A DNA stretch of 64,000 nt from Choristoneura fumiferana (Eukaryota > Arthropoda > Insecta > Lepidoptera > Tortricidae). Below are positions 37,301-45,550 of this stretch, one piece after another. Where the stretch lies: positions 6,240,173-6,304,172 of the forward strand of contig NC_133473.1 in the NCBI RefSeq assembly GCF_025370935.1. The letters run 5' to 3'. The notes beneath the pieces are model-generated. The model was given only the letters and a program-made list of their open reading frames with translations, did not search any database and was not told the origin of the DNA. The first letter of the stretch is position 1. Every line of letters starts with the position of its first letter. Made by a program: the position numbers and the translations under genes.

Positions 37301-40300
37301 TTTTAAACCGACAGTGTTAACTCCGTAACGTGTACTTCTTCGGTACGTAAATCTTTTCCGTACTTGAAATTTGGTATAACATATAATTTGGCTAAAAATG
37401 CTAAATACAGTCAACAAAAAGTACAGTCAGCAAAAAAAAGGTTGTATTAAAAATGTTTTTTTATGGTTTGGTTATTACTTTCTATACTGTCTCACCTTGG
37501 GATACCGGATCTCGTGGTTTTGCGTGTACTGGTATTCCACGGAGCCGGGCGCCGTAGTGCGGCACGCGCATGACGCGCACGTTCGTGTAAATCAAACGAG
37601 AAGTAATACTAAAACTTGCGACAAGTCCGTCGATAAACACATAGCCGATCATCTGTAATGTTCAAATACCTCCTCTGAAATTAGAGACAAATTTTGCCAC
37701 GTTTAATTATTAAATTTTCCGAATTACTAAAACAAGAATCCTTTTCGTTAATAACCTTTTTACCCACGACAAATGGAGAAGATGAAGATGTATGTTGGGT
37801 TTGTTTGTTTGTTTGTGTGCGAAAACGAATGTTCCCATTTATAGCCAGAATGGTAAGGGCGATTTATTTTCGGTTTTTAATACAAGCTTTTTTTGCTGAC
37901 TGTACTTTTTGTTGACTGTACTTGCATTGGCATCCAAAGTAGGTACTTGTACAGATCGCACTCCTAGATCAAAGTAAGTATATCAACTCAAACAATGTAC
38001 TCTTTTAATTTGGACTTATTTTAACTTAGAAATTGAATGAAGTCAATAAGTCAGGTGACCCGTAGGTACGCTCGTTTGCCCTTTCTTATAAAAAAAATCT
38101 TAATGAGGTAAATCTATATTCTCTTGATCTAGGTATGCGATATGTAATACCAAATTGCAGGTCGATCTGACCATTAGATGTGAATCAAAGTGACTATAAC
38201 ATTTCAAAATGTTGAGAAATAAAAGCTTGTAAGTAAAAAGTACTTATTACTTGTGCCGCGAATGGAATCCGGTTACTCATTATGCGTAATTTTCCATTCT
38301 TAAACACTAACACAAGCAATTAGCATACACTGCAAAACTTTTAACGCCGTCTAGAAACAACAACTTTACAAATTATCAGTATTACGAATCACTTATTGTC
38401 TAGCGCCATCTGTTTATAGATAATTCGTAAAGGGAAAACCGTAAAAATAAGCATAAAAATTGCAAAACATGTAAAGTTCGAATTAGTTAGTTTTACCAAG
38501 GTTAATTAATTATATTAAACGGCATCGATAATTGAGTTCATTGATATATAGGGATAGGGTTTTAGTCTTTAAGGTATATACTGTATTAATTTGTTGCCTG
38601 AAATAAATGGTATTAAATTATTAGTAAAAAATGTTTAGCTCCCTGGATTTATTTGTCTGGTCCTTAGTCATTTTTTCAACTCGTAACTGTTATTCTAAAA
38701 ACATTAACTTACCTTCATAGACCAGTCAGGTATTCCATTGTAGATGACATTGAGCTCTCCGTTTCGTAGTAATTTGCACAGCATCTTCAGTAAGATTTGT
38801 TGATAGTAGATGTTGTAAGGTACACAAAAGCGAGACTAGTGCCGATGGACCCCACACGAAGTTCTGAAGGAAACCTTCAGTTGAACGAACTGTGGCGGGG
38901 AAAATGTCTCTCGTCTCTCCGGTAATGACGTCGAATGCGGTGTATCTGGCCAGGAAACTGTATCTGTAGACCTGTAATTGAAAATAAACAGTTGCTTAGA
39001 GCTAAATAATATTTAGCCAATATGCCTGTGAGACCTAGCCTAACGACATCGATTGATTGATTGATCATTTCAAGTAAAGAAACTCCTATCGAATTTATGA
39101 TTAAGTACCTTCAATATTACACTGTTGAAAAAAAAACATTTAGCCTGGATTAGAGATAACCGATGCATAATTTTTTAAAATACATAACCCTAAGTTAGTA
39201 GTAAACTTGCAATAAAAATAAAAGTTTACTCTAGACTGCGCCAGTAAACAGTGTTATGTTTAAAACCACTCGCTTATTAATACGTTAGTCTTCTGTTTCA
39301 TTTTTATGATGTTTTTATTTTATAAACGCCCTTCATTTCAAGCAATGCTTTTTCTAAATTTAATTTGTCCAGTATTTAAATATTTAAATATTAAAAGTAA
39401 AAAATATCCATAATGATTACAAGACACACTAAATACACTTGTATCTCTATTGTGGCATACTACCGGCAATGAGCCTACTTACGAGACACTTGCGTCAATA
39501 CGCCACATTACGAGTATTTACAATAGATAAATATCGCATTCATCGTAATTAGTATCATTAACTAAAATAACTTTAAGTTTATTAGAAAACAATTGAAGTA
39601 AGGCGAGATTTAAGAGACGTAAAATCAATTACACGATATTTTCAGAAAAGTCTGACAACTGGAAATTCTTCCGTCATTTATATACATTACAGACATTTAA
39701 AACATAACCCTCGCCACCGAGTAACCGAGTAAAAACAGCGTTTCAGAAATTATAGGTACAGGCCTGCAGCTTGAAAACTAATTGAATTTCAGAAGTGAAA
39801 ATAAAAAGTACAAGGTAACTTGTAATAGCCCAGTGACCTAACAAGAACGCGACCTAGATCGCGAAGTGTTTTCACAATCAGTTTTCAATCTTATTGAAAA
39901 CCAGTGTCTCTTTTCATAATTGAAAGATAAATAATGTGACAAAGAGATTGATATTTCATACTTTACATAAACGTTTCACGTTCGACATTACCTTGATTTT
40001 TTGAAGTTAGAATGTTTATTGTTCCATTGTCAGGCCTTTTGTGTAGGAATCATAAATGATTACTAACACACTAACGCTAAAATATCATAGCGTCTTGAGA
40101 CAGTGCGATATATTGGTATCGATTTATTTTTTATTCGTTCCGGATGTGCTTGAGTACTGCTCAATGTCACGTAAAAGAAAACCCGTCACTAGCAAGTTTA
40201 AAACAGTTGTTCGTTTAGTGCTGATGAGATCTCTTACTGTATAAAAATATAAGCGCAAACAGAGATAAGGTAATAAGTATACAGGTGTATCTAACATTTG

Positions 40301-42949
40301 TATCGGTCAGTATGGGAAAGTCTAACAGCCTTATTCATAAAAAGTTAGAAGCCTCCTTGAAGGCTCTTGAAGGCCGATGCTAAAAAACGTGATTCATAAA
40401 CGTCTGTTAGCGCTAATCAGTCGATCAAGGCTCTGCTAAAATTAGAGGACCGTAGACCCTCCTTATGTCTCTGCTAAGTCACAAAATGGCCGCCACAAGT
40501 TTTGAACACCTGACTTTGACAAGAGCAAAAAACCATATCGAAGATATTTTTAGTGAAGGGTGAAGACGCAAAGATTAAAAAAAAAAACAGAAAATTTATT
40601 TTCAGAATTTGTATTTAAAAATCCTCTAAAATTAGCAACAATAAATTAACAATAAATATTGAAAAAAAAATTTAGGATGATTAACATAATTATGGCTTTT
40701 TGCACAACATAAACATGAGATCGGAAATGGCGGGAAAACAACATCTCGCTTTTATTTGTTTCCTGCTAATTTGCTGTCACTGCTGTCAATTTTTTTTTTA
40801 ATATCGATTAGGCCATTTTTGTCTTTGATTGTCAGGTGGCAACATAACGCGTCTATCCGTCTATCAGCAGCTCAACAACTAGCAGACTGCTAGCAAGCGT
40901 TTATGAATCATACTTCTTGACAACCGGTAACAAGCTTAATCAGTCTGCTAAGTAACAGACGATCAACCTCAATTAAGGATCTTTTATGAATAAGGCTGTA
41001 AATCTATAACACTACGAAGATCTGTTCTTGGGACCATGTCATTGTTTTTTAGTGACAAGAAACCTGCATTCATACATTTTTTTTAAACTTGTAGACCAAA
41101 GTCGGGAATCGAACCCAGATGTTTAGAAAAATTTACATAAAAAAATGAAATACAATGCATTTTATTATTCTAGATATCGTGTCTCATAGTAACATGTATT
41201 GCTTATGAGCTACACTACCGATATCCGAATAGAAATAATATTATGTTTATTTTCAAAACGACCGGGTTTCGATTCCCTAACTGAGTGGAGGTACTAGTTT
41301 TTTTAATGTATAATACAGTTTTCTTCACTAAAATCGATGACATGATTTCTGAGAAAAGATTTTCGTGTTTTTAGTTTCAGACTTCCCTTACTGACCGATA
41401 CGAATACACCCTGTATAGTAATTGTTTAAAACAGTAATCCCTGCCATGAAAGGCAGTAATGCATCGCCAGATTTCTTTACAATACAGTTGCCAAAACGAA
41501 GATATTACGCGGAAGCCTTACAGAGAAGTCTTACAGAGATAGTTGCCAAGCTAGTTTACACATGCAACGTCTATCTGAGCCTGATCTCAATGCCGACAAA
41601 ATGCTTTTAAGCAAGAGTTTTGCTCACAACAAAAAATCACTATCATAATAAAACAAACGTGAGTTAAAGCCCTGGGCATGCATTTTACGAGTACACACAT
41701 TCAAAAACCAAAATTGCTTAACTAGTACTAAAATCTGTTCGCGATAGAACGCCATATCGTTACAAGCTCTAACATAGTTTGCGTCCCAAATAGAGAACCA
41801 GCTGTATGATGATCGAAATCTGTGATATTTTAACCCGCAGTAAAGCACAATTTATACCGCGAGCGGAGCACACTCATTAATGACTAACCGCCTTATTCAT
41901 AAAAAGTTAGAGCCTCCTTGAAGGCTCCTTGAAGGCCCTATGCTAAAAAACATGATTCATAAACGTCTGTTAGCGCTAATCAGTCGATCAAGGCTCTGCT
42001 AAAGTTAGAGGACCGTAGACCCTCCTTTATCTCTCTGCTAAGTCACAAAATGGCCGCCACAAGTTTGAACAGCTGATTTTGACTAGAGCAAAAAACCATA
42101 GGTACCGAAGATATTTATAGTGAAGGCAGGGCTACGCAGTTTAAAAAAAAAACAGGAAAATTTATTTTCAGGAATTTATATTTAAAAATCCTCTAAATTA
42201 GCAACAATAAATTAACAGTAAATATGAAAAAATAATAAGGATGATTAACATAATTATGGCTTTTTGCACAATATAAACATGCGGATCGGAAATGGCGGGA
42301 AAACAAACATCTCGCTTTTTATTTTTTTTCATGGTAATTTGCTGTCACTGCTGTCAATTTTTTTTTTAATTATCGATTAGGCCAGTTTTTGTCTTTGATT
42401 TGTCAAGGTGGCCAACATAACGCGTCTAATCCGTCTATCAGCAGCTCAACAACTAGCAGACTGCTAGCAAGCGTTTATGAATCATACTTCTTGACAACCG
42501 TCTAACAAGCTTAATCAGTCTGCTAAGTAACAGACCGATCAAACCTCAATTAAGGATTTTTTATGAATAAGGCTGTTAGTTTTTAATACTTACATAGACT
42601 AACTTCATAGAGGTCCGGTGTAAGTACTGTCATGCAGCCGATCGTTGTACGTTAAACTAAGTCATTAATGAGCCCGCTCCGCTCGCGGTGGAAACCGGGC
42701 TTTATATGGTTTGATCAGCCCCCTAAAATTACAGATGCTACAAAATTGTAACATTCTACTAAGAGAAACTTAACAATTTTGTCGAATTGTAGCACTTGTA
42801 ACTTCTTTGGTACCTACAGGGACCAGATCGGCTATAAACAAAAGCCTTGTGCCTAAGAACAAAAGACTCACCGGTACAACGTTGTGTGCTAACGTCACTT
42901 GAGTCCGATCTGGTGACAGCTCGGTGAAGCGAGAAGATTGCTGGAGGAT
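22266..42949 (-). CDS. Dipeptidyl peptidase 4-like serine protease gene (14 exons, N-terminus missing)
   Basis: Seen: 14 minus-strand exons with GT/AG boundaries join to about 660 codons reading as an S9B prolyl-oligopeptidase-clan protein. A beta-propeller part (exons 42.9 to 25.4 kb; RYPK|PGTTNPTV, WYKATAV, CAGPDVP) is followed by an alpha/beta hydrolase part with YGGPDT, the nucleophile motif GWSYGGY, the acid TADDN and the base DEDHG. Family knowledge: such enzymes cleave N-terminal X-Pro or X-Ala dipeptides and are secreted or single-pass type II membrane proteins; typical length is 750-800 residues, so about 100 N-terminal residues, including any signal or anchor, are not found. An AATAAA overlaps the stop codon. 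Oddities: several frame breaks in the exons at 37.5 and 38.7 kb, and transposons in most of the larger introns. Twelve of the 14 exons read cleanly. Exons are listed separately. Confidence 0.9.
22821..22946 (-). CDS. DPP4-like exon (catalytic Asp)
   Basis: 42 codons, phase 0 at both ends, donor ATG|GTATGA and acceptor TCTCAG. It reads KRYFLVHGTADDNVHYQHAM; in this family the second Asp of the GTADDNVH block is the triad acid. Confidence 0.93.
23237..23322 (-). CDS. DPP4-like exon (hydrolase domain)
   Basis: 86 bp, donor GTG|GTGAGT and acceptor TTTCAG. It reads TIYTERYMDTPQQNPTAYAD, the YTERYM-x-P block that follows the nucleophile elbow in DPP4 proteins. Confidence 0.92.
23826..23983 (-). 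CDS. DPP4-like exon (nucleophile elbow GWSYGGY)
   Basis: 158 bp, acceptor TTTGCAG and donor TACG|GTACGA. It contains NRTCIWGWSYGGYAASLALA; the Ser of GWSYGGY is the catalytic nucleophile. It joins the next exon by completing a GAT codon. Confidence 0.94.
24369..24563 (-). CDS. DPP4-like exon (YGGPDT block)
   Basis: 195 bp, acceptor TTTCAG and donor TAG|GTATGA. It reads YGGPDTALVTKQWSIDWGSS and VAHIDGRGSGLRG, the start of the alpha/beta hydrolase core. The intron upstream contains a hairpin element (24613-24710) and a SINE (24812-25114). Confidence 0.93.
24613..24710. repeat. Hairpin element in a protease intron
   Basis: GTACAGTCAGCTTCAGAGAA with GGTACCCCCCTCTAACGGCGG-like sequence is mirrored by CCGCCGTTACAGGGGGGTAC and GCCAGCTGACTGTAC. 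It forms a stem of about 45 bp with an 8-bp loop. It is probably a MITE. Confidence 0.75.
24812..25114 (-). mobile_element. tRNA-derived SINE, near full length
   Basis: On the minus strand the 5' head has an A box TGGCCTAGTGGT and a B box GGGTTCAAACCCC 40-50 bp further on, matching RNA polymerase III internal promoters. The body contains GAACCATGTG-free, family-typical text such as GGGAACTATGGCC and ends in GGAGGCCTGTGCCCAGC followed by GGGATGGTG. Partial copies lie at 31307-31440 and 56487-56590. Confidence 0.8.
25394..25578 (-). CDS. DPP4-like exon (propeller to hydrolase transition)
   Basis: 185 bp, acceptor TTCCAG and donor TATGT|GTGAGT. It reads NGTLEHTWDDNSG and ends with the beta strand LPMLVYV that leads into YGGPDT. 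Confidence 0.92.
25825..25998. mobile_element. MITE with about 30-bp terminal inverted repeats
   Basis: GTACCATCAGCCAAATAAGT and GGTCTATCA at the left are mirrored by GGTAGACCAC and ATATTTGGCTGATGGTAC at the right. Length 174 bp, in an intron of the protease gene. Confidence 0.8.
26430..26575. mobile_element. Palindromic MITE, sibling of the one at 10042
   Basis: GCTGTTTCACCATCCATTTA / GGCTGGTGAAACCGC ends and a core with GATGCCGTCTCTGTTTGTTT / GATGGCATCACATTTATCCG repeat the architecture and sequence of the element at 10042-10184. Confidence 0.75.
27851..28418 (+). repeat. Interspersed repeat (TAGGGTTCCG ... CGGAACCCTATTTCGGG)
   Basis: It starts at TAGGGTTCCGTATCCAAAAT, carries CTGTCTGTCCGTCCGCGGCT and CTCATCCAACCTTGTAGTGT, and ends at GACACGCTCTTAGCGGTTTT. 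A second, shorter copy is at 28821-29285 and an inverse 3' end at 59655-59770. It lies in a protease intron. Confidence 0.7.
28592..28802 (-). CDS. DPP4-like exon (Cys-rich propeller blade)
   Basis: 211 bp, acceptor TTTCCAG and donor ACACG|GTACGTG. It reads WYKATAVEDSSEQHIYTVDA and contains SCFTCD and NCAGPDVPQ, the Cys-containing blade of DPP4 proteins. A dispersed repeat copy (28821-29285) ends about 18 bp from the acceptor, leaving a short, A-rich intron end. Confidence 0.92.
28821..29285 (+). repeat. Second copy of the TAGGGTTCCG repeat, abutting a protease exon
   Basis: It has the same module order as 27851-28418 (AATGGCAAAAACGGAAT, CCGTCCGCGGTTTTGCTCAG, GACGTAAAGTGGGGGTGATT). Its edge is about 18 bp from the splice acceptor of the exon ending at 28802. 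Confidence 0.7.
29681..29817 (-). CDS. DPP4-like exon (propeller)
   Basis: 137 bp, acceptor TTTTAG and donor GTCAT|GTAAGT. It reads GILYKQVVQVSAPATGNVWT and EILKWTDENV, completed by the next exon to an IWYKA junction. Confidence 0.9.
30932..31024 (-). CDS. DPP4-like exon (propeller)
   Basis: 31 codons, phase 0, acceptor TTTTTTCAG and donor CAA|GTGAGT. It reads VYQYTETDGWIDNIPLIFNQ. Confidence 0.9.
31101..31235 (+). mobile_element. Penelope-like 3'-end fragment with hammerhead-like motif
   Basis: TCTAACATCTGGTAGCATGG, CTGAAGATGAGCTCTGGTTG and AGTTCGAAACGTGTCAG match the Penelope-like 3' region at 45720-45830. The CTGAAGA and GAAAC core boxes are intact, but the outer stem has only two pairs next to the core. 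Confidence 0.65.
31508..31628 (-). CDS. DPP4-like exon (propeller)
   Basis: 121 bp, acceptor TTTTCTAG and donor CAG|GTACAT. It reads ILKAVKFISSNAVALMWTNR and ends with CTLGQATCTQ. Confidence 0.9.
32123..32302. mobile_element. MITE with AGGCCGCTTGTAGAC ends
   Basis: AGGCCGCTTGTAGACCGGAG is mirrored by GTCTACAAGCGGCCT at the right end, and inner segments (CGGACCGTTTTTTTTGCC / CGCAAAAAACGGTC; GTTGTATGG / CCATACAAC) also pair. Length 180 bp, in a protease intron. Confidence 0.75.
32813..32904 (-). CDS. DPP4-like exon (PGTTNPTV motif)
   Basis: 92 bp, acceptor TTTCAG and donor AACGA|GTGAGT. It starts with PGTTNPTVTVTLRNLETG, which continues RYPK from the upstream exon to give the family hallmark YPKPGTTNP. 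Confidence 0.93.
33563..33615. repeat. CTA/ACT trinucleotide microsatellite
   Basis: An imperfect run of TAC/CTA units with CCA and CTG variants. Confidence 0.9.
33793..34027. mobile_element. Palindromic element with Gs-and-TTCGC-type arms
   Basis: The left arm TTCGCAACGTAACGTTTGGC, ACCTGTTTCATTTCGCAACT and AAATATTTCAGGATTT is mirrored by AAATCCTGAAATATT-like sequence, AAGTTGCAAAATGAAACAGG and TTGCCAGACGTTATTCGCCG. A short TTAGG triplet sits at the centre. The arm vocabulary resembles the element at 55832-58978. Confidence 0.65.
34114..34332 (+). mobile_element. tRNA-derived SINE
   Basis: GACGGTGATAGCATAGTGGT (A-box-like) and GTCGGTTTAAACCCGAGC (B-box-like, diverged) about 40 bp apart, then GGAAGACATCGTGATGAAAC and a CACTGTCCTACACAGTGGGA tail. 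Confidence 0.6.
34475..34605 (-). mobile_element. Penelope-like 3'-end fragment, hammerhead core deleted
   Basis: Read on the minus strand it shows CTAACATCTAGTAGCATGGT and GTTCTGAAGACG, then jumps directly to GGTGATGATAGATGGG and GTGTGGAGGTGGAGGAA. The GAGCTC...GAAAC segment present at 31141 and 45754 is missing. Confidence 0.6.
35490..35775 (+). repeat. Interspersed repeat (GGTCCGCCCGGATTGC ... CGTTTGCCATCC)
   Basis: About 280 bp running from GCAGGTGGTAGGACCTTGTG through CGGTGAAATTACTGGCACTT to TGCTCGTTTGCCATCCAATC and an A-rich tail. An inverse copy is at 57047-57312. Partial ends occur at 30370-30480, 53745-53800 and 54225-54272. Confidence 0.75.
36500..37435. repeat. Mosaic of two interspersed repeats, partly inverted
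   Basis: A module with CAAGCTTTTTTTGCTGACTG, ATTTCAAGTCGATGCCATTA and GAGACGATCC (36530-36790) recurs at 37880-37930 and at the window's right end (63836-64000), and in inverse form at 37150-37435. A CCCGCGGGAAC-type repeat lies between at 36930-37117. Confidence 0.55.
37496..37652 (-). CDS. DPP4-like exon with frame break (ends RYPK)
   Basis: 157 bp, acceptor ATTACAG and donor AAG|GTGAGA. One frame gives NVRVMRVPHYGA and another, in direct continuation, gives PGSVEYQYTQNHEIRYPK. The two halves are joined only by assuming a small indel in the GCGCCCGGC run near 37550. The 5' part of the exon is also poorly family-like, so a second indel near the exon start is likely. Confidence 0.8.
38713..38971 (-). 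CDS. DPP4-like exon with several frame breaks
   Basis: 259 bp, acceptor ATTACAG and donor AAG|GTAAGT. Family-like segments appear in three frames in the right order: VYRYSFLARYTAFDVITGET through NFVWGP, then GTSLAFVY, then YNIYYQQ, then LTEDAVQITT, then NGELNVIYNGIPDW. Each switch needs only a one- or two-base indel. The double-Glu substrate-anchor motif expected after IPDW is not readable. Either a degenerate exon or a poor consensus. Confidence 0.8.
40327..40998. mobile_element. Non-autonomous TIR element, copy 1
   Basis: It begins CAGCCTTATTCATAAAAAGT and ends TTTTATGAATAAGGCTG. Inner pairs such as GATTCATAAACGTCTGTTAG / AAGCGTTTATGAATC lengthen the terminal inverted repeats. The non-coding interior contains ACAAAATGGCCGCCACAAG and an A-rich run. 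Copy 2 at 41890-42576 is in the same orientation. Confidence 0.8.
41817..42720. mobile_element. Outer inverted-repeat element carrying copy 2
   Basis: CCGCGAGCGGAGCACACTCA and TTAATGAC at about 41856-41884 are mirrored by GTCATTAATGAGCCCGCTCC and GCTCGCGG at 42660-42692, with weaker pairing for about 30 bp beyond each. The 687-bp copy 2 sits between these arms. Confidence 0.55.
41890..42576. mobile_element. Non-autonomous TIR element, copy 2
   Basis: Same ends and interior as 40327-40998. The two differ repeatedly by single-base insertions and deletions (for example GACCGATCAAACC versus GACGATCAACC), with copy 1 the shorter. Confidence 0.8.
42872..42949 (-). CDS. DPP4-like exon (most upstream secure exon)
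   Basis: 26 codons, phase 0, acceptor TTTCGCAG and donor CCG|GTGAGT. It reads ILQQSSRFTELSPDRTQVTL and AHNVVP, which joins VYRYSFLARY exactly as in DPP4 proteins. About 100 residues normally precede this point. Confidence 0.9.
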
Positions 42950-43138
42950 CTGCGAAAAACAATCGATCATTATTTATTTTACTGGCCAGTATCAAAAATG
43001 ATAATCAACATTGTAATTTGAATTAGAAAAAGGGATTCATCACGTAAATTTTAGTGAATACACGTTGCAAGAAGTTCCTCACAAAGGAAACACTAATTAA
43101 TCTGATGTATACTCGTACTAGCTCGCGTAAGTAGTAGT

Positions 43139-43275
43139 AGTAGCCGTGGTGGCCTAGTAGGGTTATAGCACGCTGCACGGAATGCTGAGGGCCTGTGTTC
43201 GATACCCAGTGCTGGTCTCTTTTTCTGGTTTTTCTGTGCATCCATGTCTCAGTTTGTATTTACGATATGGTTTCA
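43139..43275 (+). mobile_element. tRNA-derived SINE, same family as 4014-4235
   Basis: AGCCGTGGTGGCCTAGTAGG (A-box-like), CTGTGTTCGATACCCAGTGC (B-box-like) and a tail CTTTTTCTGGTTTTTCTGTG ... TCAGTTTGTATTTACGATAT. Confidence 0.7.
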
Positions 43276-43392
43276 CGGGATACCCGTAAAAATAACAAAT
43301 TTGGAGTTGAAATAAAAAATACAAAAGACTCTAAAAAATAATCATAATTTGATTTCGTTCCCTTTCAATGAGATCTATTTAAATTTCAAAAC

Positions 43393-43402
43393 NNNNNNNN
43401 NN
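43393..43402. other. Assembly gap (10 N)
   Basis: Ten consecutive N. A fixed-length run of N usually marks a scaffold join of unknown true length, so sequence may be missing here, possibly N-terminal protease exons or the rest of the adjoining LINE. Confidence 0.99.
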
Positions 43403-44205
43403 AGACCAAATAGAACTATATTCCTTTGCCTAGCTTGTTTTTTCGAGGAAGTATAATCTTTTTTCTTGATTATCCAATTTATCCTTGAGTTTTTCATACT
43501 TTTCTTCAAAATCTTGAATTTCTCATCTAGTATGTTATTTATATTATGCGTTTACTTGCTCTGTTACATTTTCTCCGCTTTTTTTGGATGGTTATTTTTT
43601 GTTCATCTAATTCTTTTTGGATTTTTTGGAGTGCTCTCAGTACTTCTTCCATGTTGAGATAGGGATACTTTTTGTTTATGTTACTAGTAGCGCACTCTAG
43701 TGCCACCTTTACGTGTTGTTATCAAGTTATTAAGTAGACTCGGTCTGCTAATCGCTCAGTGATTGACGTATTCGTTCCATGCAGTAGTACTCTCGGATTA
43801 CAAAAGATGGCGTTGTTCACGTATCTAGGTAGTCAATTTTTGCTGGTTCATGTGATAGATTAGTTTATGATTTTTAATATTTTTGAATTAAGTCTTCACT
43901 ATCTGTTTAAACAACACTCCACGCAGCGTATGCAAGTCTGATCACTCAGTACTGGCTTTTATTTCGAAAAAGACACTTATTTCGCCCAGTAACAGTTTAA
44001 TTAGCTTTGAGTTTATTTCACTGATTTTTGATTTTTACACTGATTTTTTTAAACACTGCCCACAATTTATGTTGAAAGTCTTATGATCTTTATAACTTTT
44101 CTTCTTTTTTTAGTAGGTTATATGCACTTGAACTAGTTTTATCCGAAAATATTACGGAGACGATATAAAACAGTAACACTGTGGCGCCCTCTCCTGGCTA
44201 GTCTA
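43403..44205 (-). mobile_element. 5' end of a non-LTR retrotransposon (5' UTR and ORF1 start), broken
   Basis: On the minus strand an ATG at 43652 opens MEEVLRALQKIQKELDEQK, followed after small frame shifts by EEKYEKLKDKLDNQEKRLYF and RQRNIVLFG. A coiled-coil start then NIVLFG is what I know from ORF1 proteins and leaders of lepidopteran LINEs. The 550 bp upstream would be 5' UTR. The element runs into the assembly gap, so its remainder is unseen here. Confidence 0.55.
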
Positions 44206-44218
44206 TCTAAAGAAAGCA

Positions 44219-45550
44219 ATGTTGCGTTGCAAATGTTGTTGTTGCGGATTGTTGTGTTGGGGGTGGTTAGTTAGCAAAATTAAAGATTACAGCATTCCGC
44301 CTAACGCAACATTGCTTTCTTTAGATGTAGATAGTTTATTTACTAATGTACCATATAGTGAGACAATAGTTATTCTTAAAAACCATTTGGAAAGGAAGCG
44401 TTTACATCCTGGGGAGGTTTGTGAATTAATTGATTTGGTAACTTTATGCATGAAGCAAAATTATTTCCGGTTTAATGGACAGTATTATTTACAGAGTGAT
44501 GGTTTAGCAATGGGATCACCTCTGAGTCCATTAATGGCAGATATTTTTATGGATTACTTTGAAAATAGGTACATAGTGGGTAATAATAATATTGTGTATT
44601 ATTATAGGTACGTTGATGATTTAATTCTGTGCTGGAGGGGAAGTATGAGACAGCTCGACTTGTTTGTGAATGGTTTAAATAACAAACATGTTAAAATAAA
44701 ATTTAAAAAAGAATTAGAAGAATTTTTCGTTAAACTTTTTGGATTTGACAATTATTAGATTTAATAATAAACACCAGTTCAAAATTTACCGAAAGCCCAC
44801 GTACACAGATGCCGTGATACCAGCATCGTCTAATCACCCGTGGCAGCATAAATTAGCAGCTTTTCATTGTTATGTACATAGATTGTTAACTGTACCTCTT
44901 TCTAGGAAGATTTTGATTTAGAGTTAAATACTATTTATCAGATAGCGTTGTCGAATGGTTATACTAAATCAATGGTCAATAGTTTGGTTCAGAAGAAGCA
45001 GGCACGGATAGTGAATAGCATGCTTTACGCCGTGTTACCATCGCAGTCTTCTAACAAATATAGGTGTAGCATTTCATACGTTGGTCGTTTGTCTGATAGA
45101 ATTTGTGGTATTTTAAAATCAAACAATGTTAAGGTAGCCTTTAAGACTAACAACTCTTTGTACTCTAAACTTTGTAACCACAAAGAGATGGTAGATAAAG
45201 GAACTAGATCGGGTGTATACAAGCTCACTTGTAATGACTGCAGTAAAGTATATGTTGGTCAGACAGGACGCAGTTTTAATGCTAGATTTAAAGAGCATGT
45301 TTCGGCATATAGGAATGAGCATCCTGATAAGTCGAATTTTGCCAAACATTTGTTGGAACTAAATCATTCTTTATCGGACTCCGATTCGTATGAAGTGTTA
45401 CATTATTGTGGCAAGGGGTTTCGTCTCGATGTTTTAGGATGCATGGAGATAATTAGATACAACAGTATGGGGTCTATTATTAATGAGCAGGTAAATTTAG
45501 TTTCATCTCCCTTGCTACGGCTTGGATCTAATTTCAGCAATGGTAGTTAA
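44219..45550 (+). pseudogene. Penelope-like element polyprotein, 5'-truncated with two frame breaks (RT plus GIY-YIG)
   Basis: Three consecutive plus-strand frames (44219-44758, 44739-44921, 44948-45550) join into one Penelope-like retroelement protein. The first holds reverse transcriptase motifs LSLDVDSLFTNVP (motif A), GLAMGSPLSPLMADIFMD (motif B) and YYYRYVDDLI (motif C, YVDD). The second carries the YRKPTYTD block. The third ends in a GIY-YIG nuclease, GVYKLTCNDCSKVYVGQTGR then SFNARFKEH. Family knowledge: Penelope elements prime reverse transcription with this nuclease's help. The N-terminal part of the RT before motif A is absent. Frame shifts lie near 44745 and 44915-44945. The first 60 bases (MLRCKCCCC...) are probably not element coding sequence. 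Confidence 0.9.

Noticed and set aside
37398..37658. 86-codon plus-strand frame
   Set aside because: It overlaps a minus-strand protease exon on the opposite strand and shows no domain.
40056..40244. 62-codon plus-strand frame near 40.1 kb
   Set aside because: No recognisable domain, no splice partners, and position within a protease intron; best treated as chance.
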